Positions 1 to 9,343 of a DNA stretch of 53,517 bases are shown here, one piece after another. A program made the position numbers and the translations under genes. Positions within the stretch are counted from its first letter, which is position 1. Each line of letters starts with the position of its first letter. Under the pieces are notes generated by a model, which saw only the letters and a program-made list of their open reading frames with translations, did not search any database and was not told the origin of the DNA. Source of the stretch: Vicinamibacterales bacterium (lineage in GTDB: Bacteria > Acidobacteriota > Vicinamibacteria > Vicinamibacterales > UBA8438); the NCBI GenBank assembly GCA_937766455.1, contig CALLXD010000041.1, positions 1 to 53,517 of the forward strand, written 5' to 3'.

Positions 1-637
1 AGCTGCGTTCGAGTGTCCGACGACGACTGCGCGCAAAATTGATACCCCAGGTCAGGTCCGCGCCAACGGTGTACTGCAAGGCGCTCAGCGGAATGGCCAG
101 CTCTGACGTGTAGCCAAAGTCGGTCTCGGACGTGGCCGCGTCCCAGGGGGCGTCCCAGGTATTGTCGTTGGTCGTTCCGTCCTCGGCCACGCGCCCGTCG
201 AGTTGAGTGCCCAGCACATTGGTCATGAAGAAATAGCCAGACCGTCCATCGTGAAATGTGTCGATGTAGACCTGCACCGAGTCGTCGTTCCAGAGCTGGG
301 CGTCCCGCTGTGTCATCTGCCCCATCAGCGGTTCCGGGTCGTGTGCCTCAAACGCAACATACAGGTGCGTCTCGCTGTAGAGCACGAGGGCTGTCGTCTC
401 GAGCGTGGTCGGGTCCCCTCGATTCGGCTCGAACTGGATGAAATCAGTCACCCGAGCCGCGTCATCCCACTCGCCGGCTTGGATGACGCCGTCGATGACC
501 GGGGCTACGGCCGTCTTGACGGCCGGCATCGTGAATACCGCGGGCGCTTGCGCCTGGCTGACCGGGGCACCCCCACACACGATGGTCACGGCGATGCACA
601 CGACGCGGGCCGGGCCTGAGCACCACGAGCGGCGCAT
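1..637 (-). CDS. Exported CBM9-like protein, probably DUF5916 family, 3' end cut by the window edge
   Basis: Reading the minus strand from ATG at 637 gives an open frame of 212 codons that runs off the left edge. Residues 1-30 look like a signal peptide (hydrophobic stretch after MRRSW, then SQAQAPA). Residues about 40-200 resemble the family 9 carbohydrate-binding-like domain found at the N-terminus of DUF5916 proteins: VIDGVIQAGEWDDA, then LVLYSETHLYVAFEAHDPEP, NDDSVQVYIDTFHDG, GYFFMTNVLG and the closing WGINFARSRRR. In that family a long C-terminal outer-membrane-like beta-barrel follows; it would lie outside the window. The role is unknown; outer-membrane location is inferred from the family. 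No clear Shine-Dalgarno is visible before 637, so the start is the only plausible ATG rather than a proven one. Confidence 0.75.
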   Translation of the reverse strand, partial: MRRSWCSGPARVVCIAVTIVCGGAPVSQAQAPAVFTMPAVKTAVAPVIDGVIQAGEWDDAARVTDFIQFEPNRGDPTTLETTALVLYSETHLYVAFEAHDPEPLMGQMTQRDAQLWNDDSVQVYIDTFHDGRSGYFFMTNVLGTQLDGRVAEDGTTNDNTWDAPWDAATSETDFGYTSELAIPLSALQYTVGADLTWGINFARSRRRTLERS

Positions 638-747
638 AGTGAGGCGGTGAGTGAGAGCGACGTCGCAGAGCATCCGGCCCATCATAACGGGCCAGCGACT
701 CCGCCCCTACGGTGCCGGGGGGGCGAAGCTTCGCGACGCTCTGGCCA

Positions 748-779
748 ACGCCCTGCAGGCCAATCCGCCTGCAGGGCGT
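748..779. repeat. Perfect 13-bp inverted repeat with 6-nt loop
   Basis: ACGCCCTGCAGGC at 748-760 and its exact reverse complement at 767-779 are separated by CAATCC. The stem is GC-rich and very stable, but no T-run follows on either strand. It lies in the roughly 350-bp gap (638-991) between two divergently transcribed genes. No convincing coding region is seen in that gap. A structured RNA, a regulatory dyad or a small repeat unit are all possible. Confidence 0.6.
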
Positions 780-854
780 GTCGTGGGCGCGCCCGCCACG
801 TGGTCGGGTGCGGGTCGACAAGCTGCCACGAGCGCGGCGTCAGACATTCAATGG

Positions 855-879
855 GTGCGGTCGGGCCATGCGACCGCAC
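855..879. repeat. 9-bp inverted repeat with 7-nt loop
   Basis: GTGCGGTCG at 855-863 pairs exactly with CGACCGCAC at 871-879 across GGCCATG. It is the second hairpin in the same intergenic stretch, about 110 bp before the start of the small exported protein at 992. Function unknown. Confidence 0.5.
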
Positions 880-991
880 GCCGACCCCGCATGCCCGACT
901 ATCATGACTGCGGCATCGTCTAAGCCCAGCAGAGTGAACGGCCCCGACCACGGCGGCCGACGCGCGACGCTGGTCGCGACTGAGGTACATC

Positions 992-1513
992 ATGAGGAAC
1001 GGCTGTATTTGCGCGCTACTGGTCCTGACTGCGGCAGGATCCGCGGCTCAGGCGGCGCAGGAGCCATCTGAAACCGAAACCCTGCGCGCTCGCGTCCAAG
1101 CACTGGAAGACGTGGTCGACCAGTTGTTGGACCATGTGGCCCGTTTGGAAACGGCGGTCCCCATTGGCGTCACTCTGACCTGCGATCCGCCGGGGCGGGA
1201 CCACGTCACGTCGGCGGGTGGACTCGGCATCCTGGTGTCATGCGACGGCATCGAACCCATCCTCGAAGGCTACCGAGTCATTGTGCGCCTGACCAACCCG
1301 AACGCGGTCGACATCGGCGACGTGCGCGCCGTGCTCCTGCATGGGGATGACGCGACCACCGGTGTCGCGGAAAATCCGGTCGCCGGTCACCTCACAGGCG
1401 ACATCTCGCCCGGCGACAGCGCGGAAATGGTCTTCCTGGTCCCCGCGTCGCTGGAGAACATGCCCTATCTCACCCTGACGCGGATCGAAGTAGGGACGAC
1501 CGGGAGTCGGTAG
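992..1513 (+). CDS. Small exported protein with a coiled coil
   Basis: The 173-residue protein starts at ATG 992, just after an AGG-type sequence. Residues 1-21 form a signal peptide (MRNGCICALLVLTAAGSAAQ; cleavage near AQAA-QE). Residues 24-54 are a heptad-rich coiled coil (ETETLRARVQALEDVVDQLL, then DHVARLE). The C-terminal 115 residues look like an all-beta domain with two cysteines (TLTCDPPG, LVSCDG), possibly a disulfide. This signal peptide plus coiled coil plus beta layout is reminiscent of the DUF3251/YajI type, but I cannot confirm a family. It ends 5 nt before the TTG start of the helicase gene, so the two may be cotranscribed although the products act in different compartments. Confidence 0.7.
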   Translation: MRNGCICALLVLTAAGSAAQAAQEPSETETLRARVQALEDVVDQLLDHVARLETAVPIGVTLTCDPPGRDHVTSAGGLGILVSCDGIEPILEGYRVIVRLTNPNAVDIGDVRAVLLHGDDATTGVAENPVAGHLTGDISPGDSAEMVFLVPASLENMPYLTLTRIEVGTTGSR

Positions 1514-1518
1514 TCCCA

Positions 1519-3543
1519 TTGCTTCAACGGTTCATCGACAGCTTCTGCCGGGCCGTCACCGGGGAAATGGAATCCATGCGCGAGCGCATGGGGCCCTACG
1601 AAATCCCTGCGACCGACGGGGAGCAACTGGACGACGCGCCGGGCCGCGATCGGGTCGCCTACCGCTTCACGCTGCACCAGAGCAGCGACAAGCTGGTGCA
1701 AGGTGGCGAGTGCAATCTGGTCACCGACCGCAGCGATGTGCTGGTCACGGTCGTCTCTATCGACGGCGACCAGATCGTCCTCAGCAGCGACCGGCCCCTC
1801 GATCTGCCCGATGGCCGGGCCACACTCGTGATCTACCCCTGGTTTCTCTACGAGCGGCTACAGGAGGCGCTGCGTGGGCTCGGTGAACACGACGGGTTCC
1901 ACACCGAAACCGCGCTGTCGCTGTTCGGCAACGCGCCCGCATCCCAACCGACGGTGAGCGGCGCGACGACCGACCACCTCGCTGACTCGCTCAACGCCAG
2001 TCAACGCCAGGCGGTTGATCTCTGTTTACGAACGACGCCGGCCTTCGTCTGGGGCCCACCCGGCACGGGCAAGACCACCACGCTCGGCTACATCGTGCTG
2101 TCCCTGTTACAGCGGGGCCAACGGGTGCTGGTCACCTCGACCACTAACGCCGCTGTCGACCAGGCGTTGAGTCGCCTGGCTCAGATCGAGGACGGCGGGG
2201 CCGCCATCGACCGCGGCGAGGTCGTGCGGCTGGGACAGACGCAGGCCGATACCCACGGCGCCGGTCTGCCGCAGGTCGTGGAGCGCCTCTACGCGGCAAC
2301 CCACATCCGTATCGCGGCCCTGGAGCAACGCCATGCTCGCCGGTTGCACGAATTGACGATAGGGAACGCGTTGTTGGCGGACCTCAGGGCCAACGCGGAT
2401 GCCTCGCAGCTGGGACTCTTCGGCACCACGAACGTCGCAGCGGTCGACCCTGCACGCGTGGCCAGCCTGCTGCGGGGTTTCGACGCGACACGTCTCGCGA
2501 CGCTCTCTGTGGAACAGCAGACCCGTCTGGTCGAACGGCGGCTTGGGCGCCTGGAGCAGGCGGTCCAACTCAGCGTCGAGCGGAGTCAACAGCTCCGCCA
2601 CGACCTCCGAACGCGGGAGGGCGCAGTCGTATCGGCCGCACGCCTGGTGTTGGCGACGATGACCAATGTGTACATGAGTTCGTTGATGTCCGATCAGCGG
2701 TTCGACGCCGTCATCGTCGAAGAAGCGGGCATGGCCGTGCTCCCCACTCTGTTCTACTGCGCCAGTCTCGCCAAATCCCGCGTGATCATGGTTGGGGACC
2801 CTCGGCAACTACCCCCTATCGTCCAGTCGCCCGAGCCTTTCGTGCAGCGGGCCATGGGACGCAACATCTTCGACATCACCGTCCCAGAGCCCCACCGTAG
2901 CGAGCTCGTCGTCATGCTGGATACCCAGTACCGCATGCACCCGCGTATTGGCGATCTCGTGGGAGGGCTGTTCTACGGCGGACGCCTGCGACACGGCGAC
3001 GTGACCCGCGACACGCACCGCATCGCCGCGTGCGCACCGTGCCCCGGCGCCGCCGTCGTCGTGGTCGACACCGGCGGCTCGTCGACCTGTGACACACCTG
3101 CCGGCAGCTACTCTCGGTTCAACGAGGGGCACGCCGCCATCGCGGTGGACATGGCGCGACAGGCCGTTGAGGCCGGGGCGGGATCGGTGGCGATCATCGC
3201 GCCCTACGTCGAACAAGTACGGCTCATCGGCCGGCTCCTCGCCGCCAACCCCGCCTTGTCCGATCGGGTTGAATGCCGCACCGTCCATCGTTTCCAGGGC
3301 GGCGAGCGCGATGTCGTGGTCGTCGACACGGTGGACGCCGAACCATTGCCGCCTGGCCGGCTGCTGTCGGACAGGCGGCCGTTGTCTTCGGCGTCCAACC
3401 TCATCAACGTGAGCGTCTCTCGCGCCCGCGGGAAGCTCGTGATCGTCGCCGACGCTCAGTACTTCCGCCGTCGCGACCCGGCCGGCATCATCGATCGCGT
3501 GCTGACGGCGGCGCAGGAGCTGGGCACCATCGTGAGCCCCTAG
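1519..3543 (+). CDS. Superfamily 1 UPF1/DNA2-like helicase
   Basis: The 674-residue protein is an SF1 helicase of the UPF1/DNA2/NAM7 group and presumably unwinds nucleic acid using ATP. Visible motifs are Q-motif LNASQRQAVD (158-167), Walker A GPPGTGKTTT (179-188), TSTTNAAVDQAL, Walker B/motif II VIVEEAG (398-404), motif III VGDPRQLPP (425-433), motif IV LDTQYRMHP (467-475), motif V TVHRFQGGERDVV (588-600) and motif VI NVSVSRARGKLVIV (630-643). The 150 residues before the Q-motif resemble the small beta-domain seen in UPF1-like proteins. No nuclease domain is visible. Start choice is uncertain: TTG 1519 is 5 nt after the upstream stop with GGGAG upstream, but ATG 1567 is an alternative that removes 16 residues. 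Family membership is certain; the physiological role is not. Confidence 0.9.
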   Translation: MLQRFIDSFCRAVTGEMESMRERMGPYEIPATDGEQLDDAPGRDRVAYRFTLHQSSDKLVQGGECNLVTDRSDVLVTVVSIDGDQIVLSSDRPLDLPDGRATLVIYPWFLYERLQEALRGLGEHDGFHTETALSLFGNAPASQPTVSGATTDHLADSLNASQRQAVDLCLRTTPAFVWGPPGTGKTTTLGYIVLSLLQRGQRVLVTSTTNAAVDQALSRLAQIEDGGAAIDRGEVVRLGQTQADTHGAGLPQVVERLYAATHIRIAALEQRHARRLHELTIGNALLADLRANADASQLGLFGTTNVAAVDPARVASLLRGFDATRLATLSVEQQTRLVERRLGRLEQAVQLSVERSQQLRHDLRTREGAVVSAARLVLATMTNVYMSSLMSDQRFDAVIVEEAGMAVLPTLFYCASLAKSRVIMVGDPRQLPPIVQSPEPFVQRAMGRNIFDITVPEPHRSELVVMLDTQYRMHPRIGDLVGGLFYGGRLRHGDVTRDTHRIAACAPCPGAAVVVVDTGGSSTCDTPAGSYSRFNEGHAAIAVDMARQAVEAGAGSVAIIAPYVEQVRLIGRLLAANPALSDRVECRTVHRFQGGERDVVVVDTVDAEPLPPGRLLSDRRPLSSASNLINVSVSRARGKLVIVADAQYFRRRDPAGIIDRVLTAAQELGTIVSP

Positions 3544-3561
3544 CAGTCCGGATGCGAGCCG

Positions 3562-4605
3562 TCAGTGGGCTGACGCCTGCAGATGCTCACGTAGCAGGTC
3601 ACGCCCGAAATCACCGTTGAAGTCGCGCCAGACCGAATGGACGTGATTGCCATCACCCTGGAAGTTGTCGTATTCGATCAAGAAAGTTGGCCCCTGCACC
3701 CGGTAGTAGTGCTGTTCGCCCCGCTCTGTCGGCCCCGCCCACGCAAATGTGATGTTCGCAAGCCCCGCATCGCGGATGCTCGCCATCCGCTCGGCCGCGA
3801 TGTCACTCGCCATGATGGACGTGTAGGCGCCGACGACCTCCAAGAGCAACTCGCGTTGCGTCGCGTTCAGCGCGGATGCCTGGACGCCGACCGGCGAGAG
3901 CGGATCGATATCCACCTCGGCCCCGGTCAGGATGTCATCAGGCGCCACATCTTCCAGAATGGCCGCGCTTCGCTGGGACGCGTCAAGCGCGGTGACCAGG
4001 GCCCGAGCCGCATCCTCGCGCTCTCGGAGGACCCTGAGGCCGGCCTTGGGTCCGGTCCGAACCTGAGCGGGATTTGACCCGAAGAAATACGGGGAGGCCG
4101 ACACCGCGTTGCCGTCCACCACCGTGAAGTGCATCGACATGTGATGCCCCTCGAAACGCCAGCCCCACGCGCCGTCGGGCGACGGGGTCCCAAAGACTGA
4201 AAACAAGTATGTTTCAGGGTCTCTGACCAGTCGACCGTTGGGCTCGAGCGCCCGCAGGACGGTTTCCAGGTCCATGATGGCGGTGGCCGTCAGATAGCCG
4301 CGCTGGCTAAGTCCGGCGCTCAGCAAATCGTGCGCCCGGGCCCGTTGGGCGTCGGTCATGGCCTTGAGGGTCAGTCCTTTCCGCGGAAACATCTCCGTGG
4401 GGATGAAATGCCACTGCGTCCGTTCATCGGACTCGAACGTAAAGGCCGCCTGAGCTCGCTGGTCGGGGGTCAAGCTTTCGAGGAATCGGTTCGCTGCCGT
4501 CGCCATGGTCGAGGCGGACCGTTCCGCCGCCACCATCGCCGTCACCACGGACAACGACACGACAACCAGAGCCAACAGAAGACGCGACGATTGGAGAAGC
4601 CTCAT
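3562..4605 (-). CDS. Exported DUF3500 family protein
   Basis: From ATG 4605 the protein has 347 residues. It begins with a signal-anchor/signal peptide (MRLLQSSRLLLALVVVSLSV, then VTAMVAAER). DUF3500 hallmarks follow: FLESLTPDQRAQAAFTF, RTQWHFIP, RKGLTLKAM, a central GAWGWRFEGHHMSMHFTVVD and C-terminal FLIEYDNFQGDGNHVHSVWR followed by DFNGDFG. The open frame extends upstream to 4743, but that extension lacks a signal sequence, so 4605 is chosen. Its 3' end faces the helicase gene with an 18-bp gap. The biochemical role of the family is not established. Export to periplasm or cell surface is inferred from the N-terminus. Confidence 0.88.
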   Translation of the reverse strand: MRLLQSSRLLLALVVVSLSVVTAMVAAERSASTMATAANRFLESLTPDQRAQAAFTFESDERTQWHFIPTEMFPRKGLTLKAMTDAQRARAHDLLSAGLSQRGYLTATAIMDLETVLRALEPNGRLVRDPETYLFSVFGTPSPDGAWGWRFEGHHMSMHFTVVDGNAVSASPYFFGSNPAQVRTGPKAGLRVLREREDAARALVTALDASQRSAAILEDVAPDDILTGAEVDIDPLSPVGVQASALNATQRELLLEVVGAYTSIMASDIAAERMASIRDAGLANITFAWAGPTERGEQHYYRVQGPTFLIEYDNFQGDGNHVHSVWRDFNGDFGRDLLREHLQASAH

Positions 4606-4835
4606 ACCTGATCTCACTTTCCTCAACTCGGGCAAACCCGCTCGACTCGGGCCACCACGCTGTGGGCGAGCCCCAAGAATAGTCTCGAGCGGGCAGACCA
4701 GCAAGGTGCCACGGCCTTCTGCGTCTCGCCACGCGGCTCTCACGCCCCTCGCGCATTTGGCCCTGCACAGCCCGTCGAGTTATTCTCGCGATGGACCTTG
4801 CCGCACTCAACGAGGTCGTCGTCGGAATGCGGGAG

Positions 4836-4855
4836 GCCGGTTCAACTGAACCGGC
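4836..4855. promoter_or_regulatory. Inverted repeat upstream of lysC
   Basis: GCCGGTTCA at 4836-4844 and TGAACCGGC at 4847-4855 form a perfect dyad with two central bases. As RNA it could fold as a 7-bp stem with a 6-nt loop. It sits about 105 bp before the lysC start, in the 354-bp gap (4606-4959) between the divergent DUF3500 and lysC genes. No other gene is supported in that gap. A repressor operator or a leader hairpin would fit; no leader peptide or lysine riboswitch is recognised. Confidence 0.4.
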
Positions 4856-4959
4856 GTATCAGCACTCGGGCGTGAGGCAGGCTTCACCAGAACACGCACG
4901 GCGCCGCAAGCGGTCGAGAACAGACTGGTGCGACGCCACATCCAAAGGACACTTCAGTA

Positions 4960-6189
4960 GTGGCGACCCTTGTCCAAAAATACGGCGGCACGTCTCTGGG
5001 CGACGCCGACAAGATCAAATTCGTGGCGCAGCGCGTCGCGGCCGCGCGCGCGGCAGGAAATGACGTCGCCGTCGTTGTGTCGGCGATGGGCAAGACCACC
5101 GACGCGCTGATCGCGCTGGCCGATTCTCTGAGCTCCTCTCCAGAGCCACGCGAGATGGACCTGCTGCTGTCTACCGGGGAAATCGTCTCGTCGACGCTCA
5201 TGGCGATGGCGCTGCGGGAGATGGGCGTGCCGTCGATCAGCATGGGCGGTGCGCAGGCCGGAATCCGCACCGACACCGCCCACGGGCGCGCGTCCATCGT
5301 GCATCTCGACCCCGCGCGCGTCCGGCAGGAGCTGGACGCCGGCACCGTCGTCATCATCGCCGGGTTCCAGGGCGTCAACGACGAGATGGACATCACGACG
5401 CTGGGACGAGGCGGGTCCGACACCACGGCGGTGGCCGTCGCGGTCGCGCTCAAGGCGGACCGCTGCGAGATCTACACGGACGTCGATGGTATCTACACGG
5501 CCGATCCCCGTGTGGTGCCGGATGCGAGAAAACTGGCGGAGATCGGCTACGAGGAAATGCTGGAGCTGGCAACCTACGGAGCGAAGATGCACCCCCGCTC
5601 GATCGAGCTGGCCGCCTGGTACAAGCTCCCCGTGCTGGTTGCGTCGAGCACCAAGGACGTGCCGGGCACGCTCATCCACGATACGGGTTCCGACGGAGAC
5701 AACGAGATGGAGATTAGCAACAAGGTGCGCGGCGTGACGTACGAGCGGAATGTCGCCCGGGTCACCATTCGCGGAGTGGCGGACAACCCCGGCATCTCGG
5801 CGCGGGTCTTCGAACCACTGACCGCCGCCAACATCAGCGTGGATACGATCGTCCAGAACGCGAGCACCGCGCGTCTCACGGACCTCTCGTTCACGCTCGA
5901 AAGCCGAGACGTCACACAGGCACTCGAGGTCACGCGACGGGTGGCGACGGACATCGGCGCGACCGATTGCGTCGCGCACGATCACCTGGGCAACGTCAGC
6001 ATCGTCGGTACGGGCATGCAGAACGCCCCCGGGTTCGCTTCTCGGATGTTTCGTGCCCTCGCGGACGCGGGGATCAACATCGAGATGATCACGACCTCGC
6101 AGATACGGATCACGTGCCTGGTGGACGAGTCACAGGTCGCCGAGGCCGTGCGGATCCTCCACGACGCCTTCGAGGTTGGCGAAGCGTAG
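4960..6189 (+). CDS. lysC: Aspartate kinase
   Basis: The 409-residue enzyme phosphorylates aspartate as the first step to lysine, threonine, methionine and diaminopimelate. The N-terminal kinase domain shows KYGGTS (7-12), STGE (71-74), the TTLGRGGSDTT loop (146-156), YTDVDGIYTADPR (172-184) and MHPRSIELA. Two C-terminal ACT domains follow: about 263-330 (VARVTIRGVADNPGISARVF) and about 343-403 (NVSIVGTGMQNAPGFASRMF). These are the usual sites of feedback inhibition. Length and layout match monofunctional LysC of the Bacillus/Corynebacterium type, with no homoserine dehydrogenase fusion. The start is GTG 4960, supported by AAAGGA about 10 nt upstream. No other lysine or threonine pathway gene is adjacent. 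Confidence 0.97.
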   Translation: MATLVQKYGGTSLGDADKIKFVAQRVAAARAAGNDVAVVVSAMGKTTDALIALADSLSSSPEPREMDLLLSTGEIVSSTLMAMALREMGVPSISMGGAQAGIRTDTAHGRASIVHLDPARVRQELDAGTVVIIAGFQGVNDEMDITTLGRGGSDTTAVAVAVALKADRCEIYTDVDGIYTADPRVVPDARKLAEIGYEEMLELATYGAKMHPRSIELAAWYKLPVLVASSTKDVPGTLIHDTGSDGDNEMEISNKVRGVTYERNVARVTIRGVADNPGISARVFEPLTAANISVDTIVQNASTARLTDLSFTLESRDVTQALEVTRRVATDIGATDCVAHDHLGNVSIVGTGMQNAPGFASRMFRALADAGINIEMITTSQIRITCLVDESQVAEAVRILHDAFEVGEA

Positions 6190-6213
6190 GGCACGGCTGG
6201 CCTCGATGCGGTT

Positions 6214-6591
6214 GTGGAAGGAGCCCCACTGGCACATCCCGAGAACTGTCTCACCTGCGGCTTCCTGACGCTGCGAGGACAGGAGTATCTCGCCATCGAC
6301 CGCGAGGCGCTGTCCCCTGAGCGGGCGCCGGCCGAAGCTGTGCACCTGCGATGCTATCTAGAGCTGTGGGACGACGTCCGTCCCGAACGCGGACTACCGG
6401 ACGTCATTCGCGAAGCGCACGCCGTGCGAACCTGCGCCGGCCATCTCACCCATCAGCCCGGGCAGTCGCCCAAACAGCACTTGGTCATATCTGTCCAACG
6501 GCATCGGCGGCGACCCCGATGGCAGATGCCAACCGTGGTGGGCATCCTGCTGGTTGTCGGCGCATTCTTCGCGCGCAGTTGCCTTTCCTGA
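6214..6591 (+). CDS. Small protein with N-terminal Cys pair and C-terminal membrane segment
   Basis: This 125-residue protein starts at GTG 6214, 24 bp after lysC. Near the N-terminus it has CLTCGFLTLRG, a CxxCGFL pattern typical of small zinc-ribbon-like proteins; further cysteines occur at RCYLELW and RTCAGH, so a metal site is plausible. Residues about 100-125 (MPTVVGILLVVGAFFARSCL) are a single hydrophobic segment after a basic stretch (QRHRRRPRWQ), suggesting a tail-anchored membrane protein facing the cytoplasm. I cannot name the function. Codon phase and conserved-looking motifs favour a real gene. The start codon is uncertain. Confidence 0.6.
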   Translation: MEGAPLAHPENCLTCGFLTLRGQEYLAIDREALSPERAPAEAVHLRCYLELWDDVRPERGLPDVIREAHAVRTCAGHLTHQPGQSPKQHLVISVQRHRRRPRWQMPTVVGILLVVGAFFARSCLS

Positions 6592-6837
6592 CCCACGCAG
6601 GTTCCACGCCCGGCGAGGAGCAGCAGCGGAAAGCCAAGGTGAAACATCTGCGAGCGGCGCGCCGTCTAGATTGGTGGGACCACTGCCCAGCCGGGTTAAC
6701 GTGGCCCCGCCGCTTGTCGCGACCCTGACCTCCGGTCGCGCCTCAAGAGAGCCCGGCTGGGCACTCTTCTGTCCCGTTCCGAACTTCACAACCAGACCGA
6801 GAACCGGAGCGTGCGCTCATCGCATGGACACCGCGGA

Positions 6838-9343
6838 TCACTCGTGCCGAGGCGCCACCACTGGATCGACTCGCGTCGCGCGACGGGCTGGGAGGTAGCT
6901 GGCGAGCGCGGCAACCACGGCCAACAAGACGGGTGCCGCGATGAAGGTCGCCGGATCGGTGGCGGTCACTCCGAACAGGAGGTTGTCGAGGAACCGTGTG
7001 ACCGCCAGCGCACCCAACAGGCCGCTGACGAGTCCAAGCGCCACGATGGAGCCCGCCTGGCAGAAGACGAGCTGCAGGATATCCCGCCGGAGGGCGCCCA
7101 GTGCGGCGCGAACCCCGATCTCGTGGCGTCGTTGGGACACGGCGTGTGCCAGGACCCCATAGATGCCGATGCCGGCAAGCGCCAGCGCCGTCAGGCCAAA
7201 GACACTGAGGAGGATCGCGTTGAACCGCGGCTCTGTCACCGACGCGGAGAGGCGGCTGTCCATGGTCATAACGTCGCCGAGCGCCGCATCGGGGTACACC
7301 GCGGTGATCGCCTCGCGCAGAAACGGCACCACGGAGCCGGGATCCCCGTCGACTCGAATCGCGATCTGCGGACGCTCGTTGGACAGCGGGCGACCGGGGT
7401 TCTGACGATACGACCGATAGAGCACCGCCTCCGGGTCCGTCGCAAGCCCGGTGTGCCGGACGTCCCCCACGACGCCCACCACCTCCCACGGGCTCTCGTC
7501 GTCGCCGCCGAACGCGAGGAGCTGCCCCACTGGACGCTCAGGTCGTAGGTGCAGTCGGGCGAATGTGTCATTCACCACGACCGATCACGGCGTCCCGGTG
7601 CGGTCCTGGTCGGTTAACAGCCGACCGTCGATGAGCGGTATCCCCACGGTGTGGTGATAGCCGGGGCTGGTCAGTTGGAGCCGGGCGCGGGGCCATCTGC
7701 CAGGTCGGCGGGCGGCGGACGACCAACGACCGAGACCGGCATGTCGTAGCCACCGGCAACGAGCGGCAGAAGAGACGTCACGCCGGCCGCCCGAACACCT
7801 GGGAGTTCAGCGAGGCGGCCCAGAACCTGGTCGAACCGCGCAATATCGGCCCGGACCAGTGCCTCGTGTGCCGTCGACGTGAGCTCAGCCCAACCCGTTC
7901 CCTGTTCCGGCGAGATCGGGATGTAGGCACGCGCGGTCAGGAGACCAGCTGGGTCATATCCGGGGCCATGTCGGTCATCTGATCGAAGCTGCGCACCAAG
8001 AGGCCCGCGGCGACGACCAGAACGACCGCGAAGGCAATCTCGGCGCTGGCCAGCGCGGCTCGAACTCGGGTAGCCCGCAACCGCCCGACACCGACGGATG
8101 TGGACGCACCCACGTTCGCGCCGTCTCTCAGGTCCGCCCGCCCACCGTGAAACGCCGGGACGCTGCCACAGACGAGGCCGGTCGCCAGCGAGAGACTCAC
8201 CCCGAAGCCGAGCACAATCGGGTCGAACGAAGCGTGGGCGACGCGTGAGATGTCGCCCGGCGCGACCGAGAGCAGCAGATCGCGTCCCCAGTAGGCCGCC
8301 AGCAATCCGAGAGCACCGCCGGCGACACTCAGTACCAGGCTCTCGGTGAGCAGCTGTCGCAGCAGGCGCCACCGACTGGCACCAATGGCCGCGCGGATGG
8401 CCAACTCGCGAGCACGCGTCACCCCTCGCGCGAGTAACAAGTTGGCCAGATTCACCGCGGCGATCAGCATCACCGTCATGACTCCGGCAAAGAGCATCAG
8501 CAATGCAGGTCTGGTCTCGGCGACCATTTCCTCCTGCAACGGCACTAGCTGCACCCGTAGAGTCGGGGCTTCGGGGTCCTCGAATATCCGTTGCGACACC
8601 CCGCGCCGAATCGCGGCGCCCTCAGCTTCGGCCTGGGCGACCGTCACGTCAGGGCGTATTCGCGCCAGCGCCGGCACAAGCATGACGGCCAGGCCCCCAC
8701 CAGGAAGCGTCGGCGGCGTCAGATTGAGTGGGGTCCACAGCAGGGTCTCCCGATCGGGAAAATAGAAGTCCGCCGGCAGCACGCCCACGATCGTGTGGGG
8801 CCTCGTCTCGAGCGTCAGCGCCTCTCCGATTACGCCCGGGTCGGCCCCGAAACGGCTGCGCCACAAGCGGTCGCTCAGCAGCACGACCGGACTGGCCCCG
8901 GGTGCGGCCTCGTCGGGGAGAAACAGGCGACCGAGTTGCGGTGTCGTCCGCAGCAGCGCAAACATCGACGGCGAGACGCGCATGCCCTGGATTCGCTCGA
9001 CGGTGTCGATGCTTCGAACCGTATAACTGTTCGGGGTGTAGGCGGCGACGTGTTCCAGGGTCTTGCCTTCCGCGGACCACGCCTGAAGCAGCACGTCCGT
9101 CACGAAGACATCCATCTGCTGGCCGGCCGGCCCTGGGCGCTCTGACCGGATCCGAACAATCCGGTCCGATTCTGGATACGGAAGCGGTCTCAACAGCACC
9201 GCGTTGACGACGCTGAAAATCGCCGTTGACGCACCAATGCCAATCGCGACTGTCAGCACGGCGGCCACCGTGAATCCGCGCTGCGTACTGAATGCCCGAC
9301 ACGCCCGACGGACGTCGTGCAGGAGATCGGCCATGTGAACCAT
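6838..9343 (-). pseudogene. ADOP-type ABC transporter permease, broken by two frameshifts and a stop
   Basis: Three consecutive frames on the minus strand together encode a MacB/FtsX-type ADOP permease. From 9343 the first frame gives an N-terminal TM helix (GFTVAAVLTVAIGIGASTA), the MacB periplasmic domain (NAVLLRPLPYPESDRIVRI) and the central FtsX domain (NLANLLLARGVTRARELAIR), ending near 7937. The second frame continues near 7968-7962, at a run of four G on the plus strand, with GYDPAGLLTARAYIP and ends at 7671. The third continues near 7690 and is stopped by TGA at 7587-7585 before resuming as SVVVNDTFARLHLRP to the typical end PARRATRVDPVVAPRHE at 6838. Unlike many ADOPs it lacks the N-terminal EMDEELRFHLE-like segment seen in the second copy at 35190-37868. 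Either decayed or affected by base-calling errors. Confidence 0.85.
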
